DNA of 64,000 nucleotides from CAIWHR01 sp963741355 (GTDB lineage: Bacteria; Pseudomonadota; Gammaproteobacteria; Burkholderiales; Casimicrobiaceae): NCBI GenBank assembly GCA_963741355.1, contig CAVUIG010000013.1, forward strand, positions 228,779-292,778, written 5' to 3'. The notes beneath the pieces were generated by a model, which worked only from the letters and a program-made list of their open reading frames with translations, did not search any database and was not told where the DNA came from. The stretch's first letter is position 1, and each line of letters starts with the position of its first letter. Shown one piece after another: positions 1-8,042 of the stretch. The translations under genes were made by a program, and so were the position numbers.

Positions 1-712
1 CGAGCAATCCCCGCCTTATGCCGGCGACCACCGCGGCGCACGCGCCCGTTCCGCAGGCGAGCGTTTCGCCGGCGCCGCGCTCCCAAACACGCAGGCGAAT
101 GGTAGCGCGATCCACCACCTGCATGTAGCCCGCGTTCACGCGCCGGGGGAACCGCGCGTGCCGCTCAATCCTGGGGCCCTGCTCGGCCACCGGCGCCGCC
201 GCCACATCGTCGACGCACTGGACCGCGTGCGGATTTCCCATCGACAGCACCGTGATCGCGACCGCCGCGCCGTCCACGTCGAGCCGCTGGATCACGTCCT
301 CGGTGCCGGATTCGAACGGGATGTCCCGCGGCGCGAACCGCGGAATGCCCATGTCCACGCGGACCAGGCCGTTGTCGAGAAGCTCCGGCGTGATGATCCC
401 GCCCGCCGTCTCGACCCGAAGCGTCCGTTTCGACGTGAGTCCCTGGTCACGCACGAACCGCACGAAGCAGCGCGCCCCGTTGCCGCACTGCTCGACCTCG
501 CCGCCGTCCGCATTGAAGATCCGGTAGCGAAAGTCGGCGCCGGCCTGAGTCGGCGCCTGCACGACGAGCACCTGGTCGCAGCCGACGCCGAAGCGCCGGT
601 CGGCGAGGCGGGAGAGCTGCTCCGGCGTGAGCTCGACGTGCTGGCGAATGCCGTCCAGCACGACGAAGTCGTTGCCGAGGCCCTGCATCTTGGTGAACTT
701 GAGCCGGGTCAT
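1..712 (-). CDS. dapF: Diaminopimelate epimerase, C-terminus cut by window edge
   Basis: DapF interconverts LL- and meso-diaminopimelate in the cytoplasm, supplying lysine and peptidoglycan precursor. The ATG at 712 opens a frame that stays intact to the edge (237 codons). Both catalytic-cysteine motifs are present: CGNGARC (Cys about residue 76) and ACGTGAC (Cys about 220). The substrate-binding motifs QGLGNDF near the start and SMGNPH near 158-163 are also visible. Family members have about 275 residues, so roughly 40 C-terminal residues lie outside. It is divergent from the glycosyltransferase that follows. Assignment is secure from the paired motifs. Confidence 0.95.
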   Translation of the reverse strand, partial: MTRLKFTKMQGLGNDFVVLDGIRQHVELTPEQLSRLADRRFGVGCDQVLVVQAPTQAGADFRYRIFNADGGEVEQCGNGARCFVRFVRDQGLTSKRTLRVETAGGIITPELLDNGLVRVDMGIPRFAPRDIPFESGTEDVIQRLDVDGAAVAITVLSMGNPHAVQCVDDVAAAPVAEQGPRIERHARFPRRVNAGYMQVVDRATIRLRVWERGAGETLACGTGACAAVVAGIRRGLL

Positions 713-837
713 CGCGCGCACTCGAAAGATTGGCGGACCGGGATGCTAGACTCGCCGCCGCGCAGCCGCCTCCGTCCGCTGAGCGCGCGCGATTTGCGCC
801 GGGACGGATTGGCGCGACGACCCCGATTCGCATCCGC

Positions 838-1587
838 ATGACGAGCCCACGCACCTTCCGCGCGCCGGATCCCGCCGACTACGCGCGCCGCCTCGCGATC
901 ATCGTTCCGTACCGCGACCGGGCCGAACACCTCGCGCGCTTCCTGCCGCACATGGTGACGTACTTCGAGCGCGACAAGCTCGATCGCGCGATCGACTACT
1001 CGATCCACGTCGTCGAGCAGCTGGGCAGCGCGCCGTTCAACCGGGGCGCGCTGCTCAACGCGGGATTCCGCATCGCACGGGACGACGGCGCCGACTATTT
1101 CTGCTTCCACGACGTCGACTATCTGCCGATCTGGGCCGACTACTCGTACGTGACGTGTCCGACGCGGCTCGTCTGGCACGGGCTCGATCCGCAAACCGAT
1201 TATCGCGCCTTCATGGGGGCGGTCGTCGCGTTCAACCGGAGCGACTTCGAGCGGATCAACGGCTACAGCAACGACTACCACGGCTGGGGTTACGAGGACG
1301 ACGACCTTCGCACCCGCTGCCAGGTTGCCGGGCTCGAGCTCGCGTTTCGCGACGGCAGCTATTCGACGCTGCCGCATCCGCACCGCGGCTATCACGACGA
1401 TGCGACGCCGACGGCGGAGGCGCAGGCGACGGCGCGGATCTTCGCGGCGAAGCTCATGGAAGGCGCCAGCGCGTTCACTCGCGAGGGTCTCTCGACGCTC
1501 GACTGCACGGTCGACGAATCCGTGGTGTGGATGCGCAACGGCGCGCCGCAGGCGCACATCCGCCACCACAAGGTTGCGCTGCGCTGA
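838..1587 (+). CDS. GT7-type (beta-1,4-galactosyltransferase-like) glycosyltransferase
   Basis: A 249-residue protein whose motifs match the GT7 family best known from animal beta-1,4-galactosyltransferases: VPYRDR near residue 23, FNRGALLNAG near 67, the metal-binding FHDVDY with DVD at 92-94, MGAVVAFN near 126 and GWGYEDDD at 149-156. It should transfer a sugar from a UDP donor, perhaps onto a surface glycan; acceptor and donor are inference. There is no signal peptide or membrane segment, so it is probably cytoplasmic. The ATG at 838 is preferred; an in-frame TTG at 730 would add a low-complexity stretch. It stands alone, with no other glycan genes nearby. Confidence 0.85.
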   Translation: MTSPRTFRAPDPADYARRLAIIVPYRDRAEHLARFLPHMVTYFERDKLDRAIDYSIHVVEQLGSAPFNRGALLNAGFRIARDDGADYFCFHDVDYLPIWADYSYVTCPTRLVWHGLDPQTDYRAFMGAVVAFNRSDFERINGYSNDYHGWGYEDDDLRTRCQVAGLELAFRDGSYSTLPHPHRGYHDDATPTAEAQATARIFAAKLMEGASAFTREGLSTLDCTVDESVVWMRNGAPQAHIRHHKVALR

Positions 1588-1626
1588 CGGCGCCTCCGAC
1601 GCGGCGGCGCGTTCGCATCGCCCGCA

Positions 1627-2721
1627 TCAGACGTTGAAGCGGAAATGCATGACGTCGCCGTCGCGGACGACGTATTCCTTGCCTTCGAGGCGCATCTTTC
1701 CGTGCTCCTTGGCGCCGTGCTCGCCCTTGCAGCGAAGGTAGTCGTCGAACGCGATCACTTCCGCGCGGATGAATCCCTTCTCGAAGTCGGTGTGGATCAC
1801 GCCGGCCGCCTGCGGCGCCGTGTCGCCCGCGTGAATCGTCCACGCGCGCACTTCCTTCGGGCCCGCGGTGAAGTACGTCTCGAGCCCGAGCAGCCGGTAG
1901 CCCGCGTGGATCACGCGATCGAGCCCGGGCTCGGCGAGGCCGAGGTCGGCGAGGAACGCGAGCTTGTCCGGGCCGTCGAGATCGGCGATCTCCGCCTCGA
2001 GCGCCGCGCACACGGGCACCACCGGCGCGCCGACCTTCGCCGCGTACGCCTCGACCTCCGCCAGCAGCGGGTTGTCGTGGAAACCGCGCTCGGCGACGTT
2101 GGCCACGTACATCGTCGGCTTCATCGTGAGGAGGAAGAACGGGCGCAGCACCTCGAGATCGGCCGAGTTGAGATCGGCGGAGCGCGCCGGCCTGCCCGCG
2201 TCGAGCACCGCCTCGACCTTCTTCAGCGCCGCGACGATCTTCTGCGCCTCCTTGTCGCCGCCGGCGCGCGCCGATTTCTCGTTCTTCTGGAGCTGCTTCT
2301 CGACCGCGGCGAGATCGGCCAGCGCGAGCTCGGTGTTGATCGTCTCGATGTCCGACACCGGGCGCACCTTCCCGGCGACGTGGACGACGTTGTCGTCCTC
2401 GAAGCAGCGGACCACGTGCGCGATCGCGTCGGTCTCCCGGATGGTGGCGAGGAACTGGTTGCCGAGCCCCTCGCCCTTGGACGCGCCGGCGACGAGTCCC
2501 GCGATGTCGACGAACTCGACGACGGCGGGGATCACCTTCTCGGGCTTCGCGATCGCGGCGAGCGGCGCCAGCCTGGGATCGGGAACCTCGACGATGCCGA
2601 CGTTCGGCTCGATCGTGCAGAACGGGTAGTTCTCCGCCGCGATGCCCGCGCGCGTCAGCGCATTGAAGAGCGTCGATTTCCCGACGTTGGGCAGCCCGAC
2701 GATCCCGCAGCGCAAGCTCAT
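1627..2721 (-). CDS. ychF: Ribosome-associated ATPase YchF
   Basis: YchF is a universally conserved Obg-family P-loop NTPase that binds ribosomes and prefers ATP. The 364-residue product is the normal family length (363 in E. coli). It starts GIVGLPNVGKST (P-loop about 6-17), has FVDIAGLV as G3, and NVAE in place of the canonical NKxD G4, the change that explains ATP preference in this family. A C-terminal TGS-type domain ends HFRFNV. The ATG at 2721 is supported by GGAGG about 9 bases upstream; the frame stays open further upstream only because it merges with the tail of pth. It follows pth, as is usual in betaproteobacteria. Confidence 0.97.
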   Translation of the reverse strand: MSLRCGIVGLPNVGKSTLFNALTRAGIAAENYPFCTIEPNVGIVEVPDPRLAPLAAIAKPEKVIPAVVEFVDIAGLVAGASKGEGLGNQFLATIRETDAIAHVVRCFEDDNVVHVAGKVRPVSDIETINTELALADLAAVEKQLQKNEKSARAGGDKEAQKIVAALKKVEAVLDAGRPARSADLNSADLEVLRPFFLLTMKPTMYVANVAERGFHDNPLLAEVEAYAAKVGAPVVPVCAALEAEIADLDGPDKLAFLADLGLAEPGLDRVIHAGYRLLGLETYFTAGPKEVRAWTIHAGDTAPQAAGVIHTDFEKGFIRAEVIAFDDYLRCKGEHGAKEHGKMRLEGKEYVVRDGDVMHFRFNV

Positions 2722-2764
2722 TTCCAGGCCTCCACAACGCTTATTACATTCCGGATTCCGAGTT

Positions 2765-2943
2765 GTCGGCCTTGCGCCATCGCTCGCGGACGCGCCCTTC
2801 GGTGCGGCCTCCGTCCCCTTGATGAGATTGCGCTGCGTCCAGGTGTCGGCCGCCGCCCGCGCTCGCAGACGCGCCCTTCGGGCCTTGGCTTCGCCCTGCT
2901 CGCGCGGGCGTCCTTGGCTTCGCCCCGCTCGCTCACGGCGTAC
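2765..2943. repeat. Intergenic repeat, two tandem copies, between ychF and pth
   Basis: Two related units lie here, one from about 2765 and one from about 2845. Each starts GTCGGCC and carries GACGCGCCCTTCGG. The second also has two TTGGCTTCGCC(C) segments and ends CTCACGGCGTA. The same unit recurs at about 20207-20275 in the same orientation. The 3' end of the unit overlaps the end of pth on the minus strand, so the element reads through ACGCCGTGAGCG and could supply the stop codon. It resembles a REP-type dispersed element. No transposase is nearby. Confidence 0.7.
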
Positions 2944-3530
2944 CCCTTGGTCCTTCGTGTGCAACGCCATCATCGCCCGCTCGAAATCGCCGGCGGCGAT
3001 CGCCGGCCATGCGTCGAGGCTGCGATCGATCGCGTCCCGCAGCGCCGCGCGCTCTTCCGCGCTGCGGCGGCCGCAGCACGTAGTCGACGACCTCCTGCTG
3101 CGGGATCGCCGAATCGCGCGGATGGCCGATGCCGAGGCGCAATCGCCAGAAATCGGCGCGTGCCGAGCGCCGCGGAGATGTCGCGCAGCCCGTTGTGGCC
3201 GGCATGCCCGCCACCGAATTTCATCTTCGCCTCACCCGGCTTGAGGTCGAGCTCGTCGTGGACGACCAGGATCTCGTCGCCGCCGATGCCGAAGAACCGC
3301 GCCAGCGCGGCGACGGCGCGACCCGAAAGATTCATGTACGTGCCGGGCTTCAGGATGCGCAGATCGCCGGCGCCGCGGGCGACCATCCCGTGGAAGCGAC
3401 CCTCGCTCGCGAACGACAGCGCGAGTCGCGCGGCGAGCGCGTCGGCGAACCAGAAGCCCGCGTTATGCCGCGTGGCGTCGTGCTCGCGGCCCGGATTGCC
3501 GAGCCCGACGACGAGACGGATCGCTGCCAT
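2933..3530 (-). CDS. pth: Peptidyl-tRNA hydrolase, frameshifted
   Basis: Pth releases peptides from prematurely dropped peptidyl-tRNA. From the ATG at 3530 the product begins with VVGLGNPG and RHNAGFWF (catalytic His22), followed by KPGTYMNLSG, VVHDELDLKPG and GHNGLRDI. The match then moves to a second frame at about 3160 (DFWRLRLGIGHP) and to a third at about 3076 (ERAALRDAIDRS), each consistent with one inserted base. The 3' end is unclear: the third frame runs on into ychF, while the TGA at 2933 would need another indel near 2945-2970. This gene is normally essential, so sequence error is more likely than decay. It sits between rplY and ychF as expected. Confidence 0.85.
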
Positions 3531-3594
3531 GGCGAGTCGATGCGGTTTGCGTTGAATTCAGGGGGAGCGTGGCGCCGGTCGCGGCAAGGCCGCA

Positions 3595-3630
3595 ACAAAA
3601 AGGCCCGCCGGCGGATACGCAGCGGGCCTT
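3595..3630 (-). terminator. Rho-independent terminator after rplY
   Basis: Inverted repeat GGCCCGC (3602-3608) and GCGGGCC (3622-3628). Read on the minus strand it is followed by TTTTT. It lies just past the rplY stop at 3652, so rplY mRNA should end here and pth-ychF may be transcribed separately or by read-through. Confidence 0.8.
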
Positions 3631-3651
3631 CGTGCCGGCATGACGCTGCGC

Positions 3652-4413
3652 TTACTTCTTCCTTGTCGTCCTTCGCTTCCTTCTTGTCGCCGCCCTTCTC
3701 CCGCCCTTCTCGCCGCCCTTCTCGGGAGACTTCTCGCCGGGCTTCGCCTCGGCGCCGGGGGCGCCAGGGGCGGCCGCCGTAGTGACAGGCGCGCCGGCCA
3801 CGGCCTCGCCTTCCGCGGCGACGGCAACCGTTTCTTCTTCGACGTGCGCCTTCGGCACCACGGCCGCGGCGACGACCGGATCGGCCTTGCCGTGGACGAC
3901 CACCGTCACGCCGGGCGGGAGCTTCATCGCGGAGACGTGAACCGAATGGCCGACGTCGAGCTCCGCGAGGTCGACCTCGATGAACTCGGGGAGGTCCTTC
4001 GGCAGGCAAGCGATGTCGAGATCGTTCAGCACGTGGCTCACGATCGCGCCCGAGACCTTCACCGCCGGCGAGATCTCGCCGTTGACGAAGTGCAGCGGGA
4101 CCTTCATGTGGATCTTCCGGTTCTCGTCGACGCGCTGGAAATCGACGTGCAGGATTTCATTCCTGAACGGATGCATCTGCACGTCGCGCAGCAGGACCTT
4201 GGTCGCAGTGCCGTCGACCTTCATCGTGAGGATCGACGCGTGGAACGCCTCGTTGCGCAGTGCGTGGAACAGCGCGTTGTGATCGAGCTCGATCGGCTGC
4301 GGCGCGGCGGGGCCGCCGTAGACGATGCCGGGCGCCTTGCCGGCGCGCCGCATGCGGCGGGAGGCGCCGCGGCCTTCGGTGGTCCGCGGGAAGGCGGTGA
4401 ATTCGAATTGCAT
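3652..4413 (-). CDS. rplY: 50S ribosomal protein L25, long (Ctc/TL5) form
   Basis: L25 binds 5S rRNA in the large subunit. The 253-residue product has the N-terminal L25 domain (start MQFEFTAF, then GRGASRRMRR and PGIVYGG) and the beta-rich C-terminal CTC domain, as in most betaproteobacteria. The ATG at 4413 follows AGGAG by about 8 bases. The tail is rich in Lys and Glu and is encoded by a 12-bp repeat (GAGAAGGGCGGC). In the present frame it turns Arg-rich (RRAATRRKRR), while the neighbouring frame continues EKGG-DKKEAKDDK. A one-base loss near 3690-3700 is therefore likely and the last 20 or so residues are doubtful. It has its own promoter and terminator. Confidence 0.93.
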   Translation of the reverse strand: MQFEFTAFPRTTEGRGASRRMRRAGKAPGIVYGGPAAPQPIELDHNALFHALRNEAFHASILTMKVDGTATKVLLRDVQMHPFRNEILHVDFQRVDENRKIHMKVPLHFVNGEISPAVKVSGAIVSHVLNDLDIACLPKDLPEFIEVDLAELDVGHSVHVSAMKLPPGVTVVVHGKADPVVAAAVVPKAHVEEETVAVAAEGEAVAGAPVTTAAAPGAPGAEAKPGEKSPEKGGEKGGRRAATRRKRRTTRKK

Positions 4414-4542
4414 GATGCGACTCCTGATGTCTGCGGCCTTCCGGGCGCGCGCCGATGGTGCGTGTGGGCGCGAGGTTCCGGTCGTCTGCGGGTTGGCGAC
4501 ATCCGCGACCTTGGATTGCCCGAGGTCCCGGGAAAGCTTTGA

Positions 4543-4572
4543 ATTATAACCGGATTCGCAGAGCGCTGCCAA
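4543..4572 (-). promoter_or_regulatory. sigma70-type promoter for rplY
   Basis: On the minus strand TTGGCA (4567-4572) and a perfect TATAAT (4543-4548) are separated by 18 bases. The predicted transcript would start near 4536 and leave a leader of about 120 bases before the rplY ATG at 4413. This gives rplY an independent promoter downstream of the SDR gene. Confidence 0.75.
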
Positions 4573-4590
4573 GCGCCGCCGCGGCCCGGG

Positions 4591-5367
4591 TCAAGGCATG
4601 TACTGGCCGCCGTTGACCTCGAGGATCTGCCCTGTCATGTAGCCCGACAGCGAGGGCGAAGCGAGGAACAGGAAGGCCCCGGAGCATTCGTCGGCGACGC
4701 CCAGGCGCCCCATCGGAATCGCCGACTTGAACGACTCCAGCATCGCGGGGGTCGAGTAGCGGTCGTGGAACGGCGTCGCGATGACGCCGGGCGCGACGGC
4801 GTTGACGCGGATGCCGTCCTTGACGACCTCCTTCGCGAGACCGTGCGTGAACGTGCTGACGAAGCCCTTCGCCGCCGCGTACATCGTGGCGCCGTTGCCG
4901 CCGCCGTTGCGCGCGGCGACGCTGGTCACGTTGATGATCGAGCCGCCGCCGGCGCGCCTGAGATGCGGCAGCGCCGCGGCGCAGGCGACGACGAGCGAGC
5001 GGACGTTGAGATTGATGACGTCGTCGAAGAACGCGTCGGTCGTATCCGGCACCGGCACGCGCGCCACGAGGCCGCCCGCATTGTTGACGAGCACGTCGAG
5101 GCCCCCCAGCCGTTGCGCGGAGCGCTCGACAACGTCGCGCACCTCGGCGGACACGTTGAAATCGCCGGCGACGGTGAACGCCTCGCCTCCGGCGGCGCCG
5201 ATTTCGGCGGCCAGCGCCTCGGCCGCGGCCGCGCTCGAATGGTAGTGAATCGCGACGCGCGCGCCCTGCGCCGCGAACGCGCGCGCGGCGGCGGCGCCGA
5301 TGCCGGTCGACGCGCCCGTGATCAGCACCGCGCGGCCCTTCAGGTCGTGGGAAAGCGGATTGCTCAT
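4591..5367 (-). CDS. SDR-family oxidoreductase
   Basis: A 258-residue classical short-chain dehydrogenase/reductase. It has the cofactor motif TGASTGIG near residue 16, NNAG near 92, a catalytic Ser in NVTS, the YAAAK catalytic Tyr/Lys pair, and the C-terminal MTGQILEVNGGQ typical of FabG-like members. It should use NAD(P)H in the cytoplasm. The substrate cannot be read from sequence. The ATG at 5367 lies 77 bases after the prs stop on the same strand. Its position is odd: prs and rplY are normally adjacent in this conserved betaproteobacterial block, so this gene looks like a later insertion. Confidence 0.88.
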   Translation of the reverse strand: MSNPLSHDLKGRAVLITGASTGIGAAAARAFAAQGARVAIHYHSSAAAAEALAAEIGAAGGEAFTVAGDFNVSAEVRDVVERSAQRLGGLDVLVNNAGGLVARVPVPDTTDAFFDDVINLNVRSLVVACAAALPHLRRAGGGSIINVTSVAARNGGGNGATMYAAAKGFVSTFTHGLAKEVVKDGIRVNAVAPGVIATPFHDRYSTPAMLESFKSAIPMGRLGVADECSGAFLFLASPSLSGYMTGQILEVNGGQYMP

Positions 5368-5444
5368 GGCGGTGGCGTCTTTCGGTGGTGAGCGCGGCGA
5401 GGCCCGCGCGAGGATGTCGGCGTGCGGGCGCGCGCCGGCTCGCG

Positions 5445-6395
5445 TCATTCCGTGAACAGCGAGCTCACCGATTCCTCGTTCGAGACGCGCGTCATCGTCT
5501 CGGCGAGAAGCTGCGCGCACGAGAGCTGGCGGATGCGCGGGCACGCCTTCGCCTCCTCCGACAGCGGAATCGTGTCGGTGACGACGATCTCGTCGAGCTC
5601 CGACTCGGCGATGCGCGGCACGGCGCCGCCGGAGAGCACCGGATGCGTGCAGTACGCGACGACCTTCTTCGCGCCGTGCTCCTTCAGCGCCGACGCGGCC
5701 TTGCACAGCGTGTTCGCGGTGTCGACGATGTCGTCCATGATCACGCAGGTGCGTCCGGCGACGTCGCCGATGATGTTCATCACCTCGGAGACGTTCGCGC
5801 GCGGGCGCCGCTTGTCGATGATCGCGAGATCGGAGTCGAGCCGCTTCGCGATGGCGCGCGCGCGCACGACGCCCCCGACGTCGGGCGACACGACGAGCAG
5901 GTCGTCGTAGTTCTGCTTCCACAGGTCGCCCAGCAGGATCGGCGTCGCGTAGATGTTGTCGACCGGAATGTTGAAGAATCCCTGGATCTGGTCGGCATGC
6001 AGGTCCATCACCATCACGCGGTGCACGCCGACCGTCGCGATCGTGTCGGCCACGACCTTCGCCGAGATGGGGACGCGCGCCGAGCGCGGGCGGCGGTCCT
6101 GCCGCGCGTAGCCGAAGTACGGGATCGCCGCCGTGATGCGCCCCGCCGACGCGCGCTTCAGCGCATCGGCCATCACCAGGATCTCCATCAGGCTGTCGTT
6201 GGTCGGTGCGCAGGTCGACTGCAGGATGAAGACGTCGCGGCCGCGCACGTTCTCGAGGAGCTCGACCATCACCTCGCCATCGGAAAACTGGCCGACGACG
6301 CAGCGCCCGAGGCTGATGTTGAGATGGCGGCAGACGGCCTCGGCGAGCCGCGGGTTCGCGTTGCCCGTGAAGATTCTCATCCGCTCGAGAGCCAT
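5445..6395 (-). CDS. prs: Ribose-phosphate pyrophosphokinase
   Basis: Prs makes phosphoribosyl pyrophosphate from ribose 5-phosphate and ATP, feeding purine, pyrimidine, histidine, tryptophan and NAD synthesis. The 316-residue length is normal. Visible motifs are FSDGEVMVEL near residue 37, YARQDRR near 97, the metal-binding DLHADQIQGFF near 130 and the PRPP loop VIMDDIVDTANTL near 217. It lies directly downstream of tRNA-Gln and ispE on the same strand, the usual order in betaproteobacteria, and is probably co-transcribed with them. Confidence 0.98.
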   Translation of the reverse strand: MALERMRIFTGNANPRLAEAVCRHLNISLGRCVVGQFSDGEVMVELLENVRGRDVFILQSTCAPTNDSLMEILVMADALKRASAGRITAAIPYFGYARQDRRPRSARVPISAKVVADTIATVGVHRVMVMDLHADQIQGFFNIPVDNIYATPILLGDLWKQNYDDLLVVSPDVGGVVRARAIAKRLDSDLAIIDKRRPRANVSEVMNIIGDVAGRTCVIMDDIVDTANTLCKAASALKEHGAKKVVAYCTHPVLSGGAVPRIAESELDEIVVTDTIPLSEEAKACPRIRQLSCAQLLAETMTRVSNEESVSSLFTE

Positions 6396-6452
6396 GGGGA
6401 CCCGGAAGGTCAGGGCCGGTCGCCAGCGTGCGGCGGTCCGTCCATCATCGAA

Positions 6453-6529
6453 TGGCTGGGGAGGAAGGATTCGAACCTTCGAATGCCGGAATCAAAATCC
6501 GGTGCCTTAACCAACTTGGCGACTCCCCA
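6453..6529 (-). tRNA. tRNA-Gln (anticodon TTG)
   Basis: On the minus strand a 77-base gene runs from TGGGGAG, through the anticodon loop TTTTGAT with anticodon TTG, and the T-loop GTTCGAATCC, to CTCCCCA, discriminator G and an encoded CCA. The acceptor stem pairs fully. It sits between ispE and prs, its standard place in betaproteobacteria. Confidence 0.97.
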
Positions 6530-6586
6530 GCGGAAAGCCTGCGAATGCATTGTGGCCCAAAATCCGCGCCGACCGCGGCCAGGAAC

Positions 6587-7423
6587 TCATCCGAGCGACG
6601 CGAGCGGATGGCGCGCGAGCGTGCGGGCAACGATGCCCCGGGTGCCCGGTGCGCGCGTCGCGACGGCGGCGCGCGCCTCGTGTTCCGATGCAAATGCCGC
6701 AAAAACGCAACTGCCGGACCCCGTCATGCGCGCGTGACGCGAATGCGCGGCGAGTTCCGTGAGCGCAATGGCAACGTCGGGAAAGCGCGCGAGCGCGACG
6801 GGCTGAAGGTCGTTGCGGCCGTAACCCTCGGAAAAGATTTCTATTTTCGCCGACGTCGTGTTTCGTGTCAATTCCGGCGCGGCGAAAATCGGACCCGTCT
6901 CGACTGCAATCGGGGGCACGACGAGCGCGATCCAGCACGCCGGCAGCGTGACCGGCACGAGCACGTCGCCGATGCCTCGCGCGAACGCCGGCTGCGATTG
7001 CATGAAGAACGGCACGTCGGCGCCGAGGCCGCGCCCGATTTGCGCGAGATCCGCGCGCGAGAGCCGCGTCTCCCAGAGGCGATTGAGGCCCAGCAGGACC
7101 GAGGCCGCGTCGGAGCTGCCTCCGCCCAGGCCGCCGCCCAGCGGGATGCGCTTGGTGACCGCGATGTCGGCGCCGAGCGGCGAGCGCGTCGCGTCCTGCA
7201 GCGCGCGCGCGGCCCTCACGACGAGGTCGTCCGCCGCCGCGACGCCGGGGAGATCCTGCGTGCGCCGGATGGCGCCGTCCGCGCGCACCGCAAGCGAAAC
7301 CGTGTCGGCGAGATCGATCGCGGCGAACAGCGTTTCCAGGCAGTGGTAGCCGTCGGCGCGCCGCCCGGTGACGTGCAGAAACAGATTGACCTTGGCCGGA
7401 GCGGCCACCACGATCGATTTCAT
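6587..7423 (-). CDS. ispE: 4-diphosphocytidyl-2-C-methyl-D-erythritol kinase
   Basis: IspE phosphorylates CDP-methylerythritol in the non-mevalonate isoprenoid pathway. The 278-residue product starts MKSIVVAAPAKVNLFL and has the GHMP-kinase ATP loop PLGGGLGGGSSDAA near residue 95 and a C-terminal GSGSCVFAAF motif. The ATG at 7423 is chosen because the family signature begins immediately after it; an upstream start would add an unrelated stretch overlapping lolB. It is downstream of lolB and upstream of tRNA-Gln and prs on the same strand. Confidence 0.96.
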   Translation of the reverse strand: MKSIVVAAPAKVNLFLHVTGRRADGYHCLETLFAAIDLADTVSLAVRADGAIRRTQDLPGVAAADDLVVRAARALQDATRSPLGADIAVTKRIPLGGGLGGGSSDAASVLLGLNRLWETRLSRADLAQIGRGLGADVPFFMQSQPAFARGIGDVLVPVTLPACWIALVVPPIAVETGPIFAAPELTRNTTSAKIEIFSEGYGRNDLQPVALARFPDVAIALTELAAHSRHARMTGSGSCVFAAFASEHEARAAVATRAPGTRGIVARTLARHPLASLG

Positions 7424-7469
7424 CGCGCGATTGTCGCCGCGCGCGCCGCGACGCGCCAGCGCCACGCCT

Positions 7470-8034
7470 TCACTGCCAGCGGTCGACGACGATTCTGACT
7501 TCGATGTCGGCACGCGTGAGGCTCAAGCGCGTCGGGCGCGTCGAGGTCGCATCCGCATAGCCGTAGGCGACCTGCCAGCCGTCCTGGCGCAGCAGCGACA
7601 CGCGCCCCGCCGCGTCGCGCTCCTGGTCGTGCGGCGTGTCGGGCTGAACCAAGCCCTGCATCCAGACCGCGAGCCCGTCGACAGGCACGGGCGCGCCCAG
7701 CGTTCGCTCGGTCAGCGTCGCCCAATCGGCGGCCTCGTCGCGCACGCCATTCGCGCCGCGGACTTCGACGCGCCCGGCGCTCGAATCGCCGGTGATCTCC
7801 GCGATCTGCTGCCCCATCGGCGACGTGACGACGAGCGCGTCGGACGGCGGAGCGTGAGTCCACTGGAAATTGGCGCTGAGCGCCTCGTTGCCGCGCCGCG
7901 CCGAGAGCCGTCCCTCCACGGTGAAGGGCGCGTCGCCCGCGGCGCGCTGCGGTGTCCGCGCGACCGGCGGCGTCGCGCAGCCGCGTGATGACGAGCGCGG
8001 CAGCCAACAGCGCGAACGTCGCCGCGCGATGCAC
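7470..8034 (-). CDS. lolB: Outer-membrane lipoprotein localisation factor LolB, frameshifted
   Basis: LolB accepts lipoproteins from LolA and inserts them into the inner leaflet of the outer membrane. From a GTG at 8034 the first 17 codons encode a signal peptide (VHRAATFALLAAALVIT). One extra base near 7983 then puts the lipobox Cys (GC at 7977-7982) and the 169-residue mature protein in the next frame. With the base removed the junction reads LVITGC-ATPP, a good lipobox. The mature part has LSARRGNEALSANFQW and ends VRIVVDRWQ. It lies 9 bases after the TPR gene and before ispE, the conserved order. Confidence 0.85.
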
Positions 8035-8042
8035 GCGACCGG

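Noticed and set aside
730..837. Upstream TTG start for the glycosyltransferase
   Set aside because: It adds 36 residues with no homology and lies only 18 bases from the divergent dapF start; the ATG at 838 is better.
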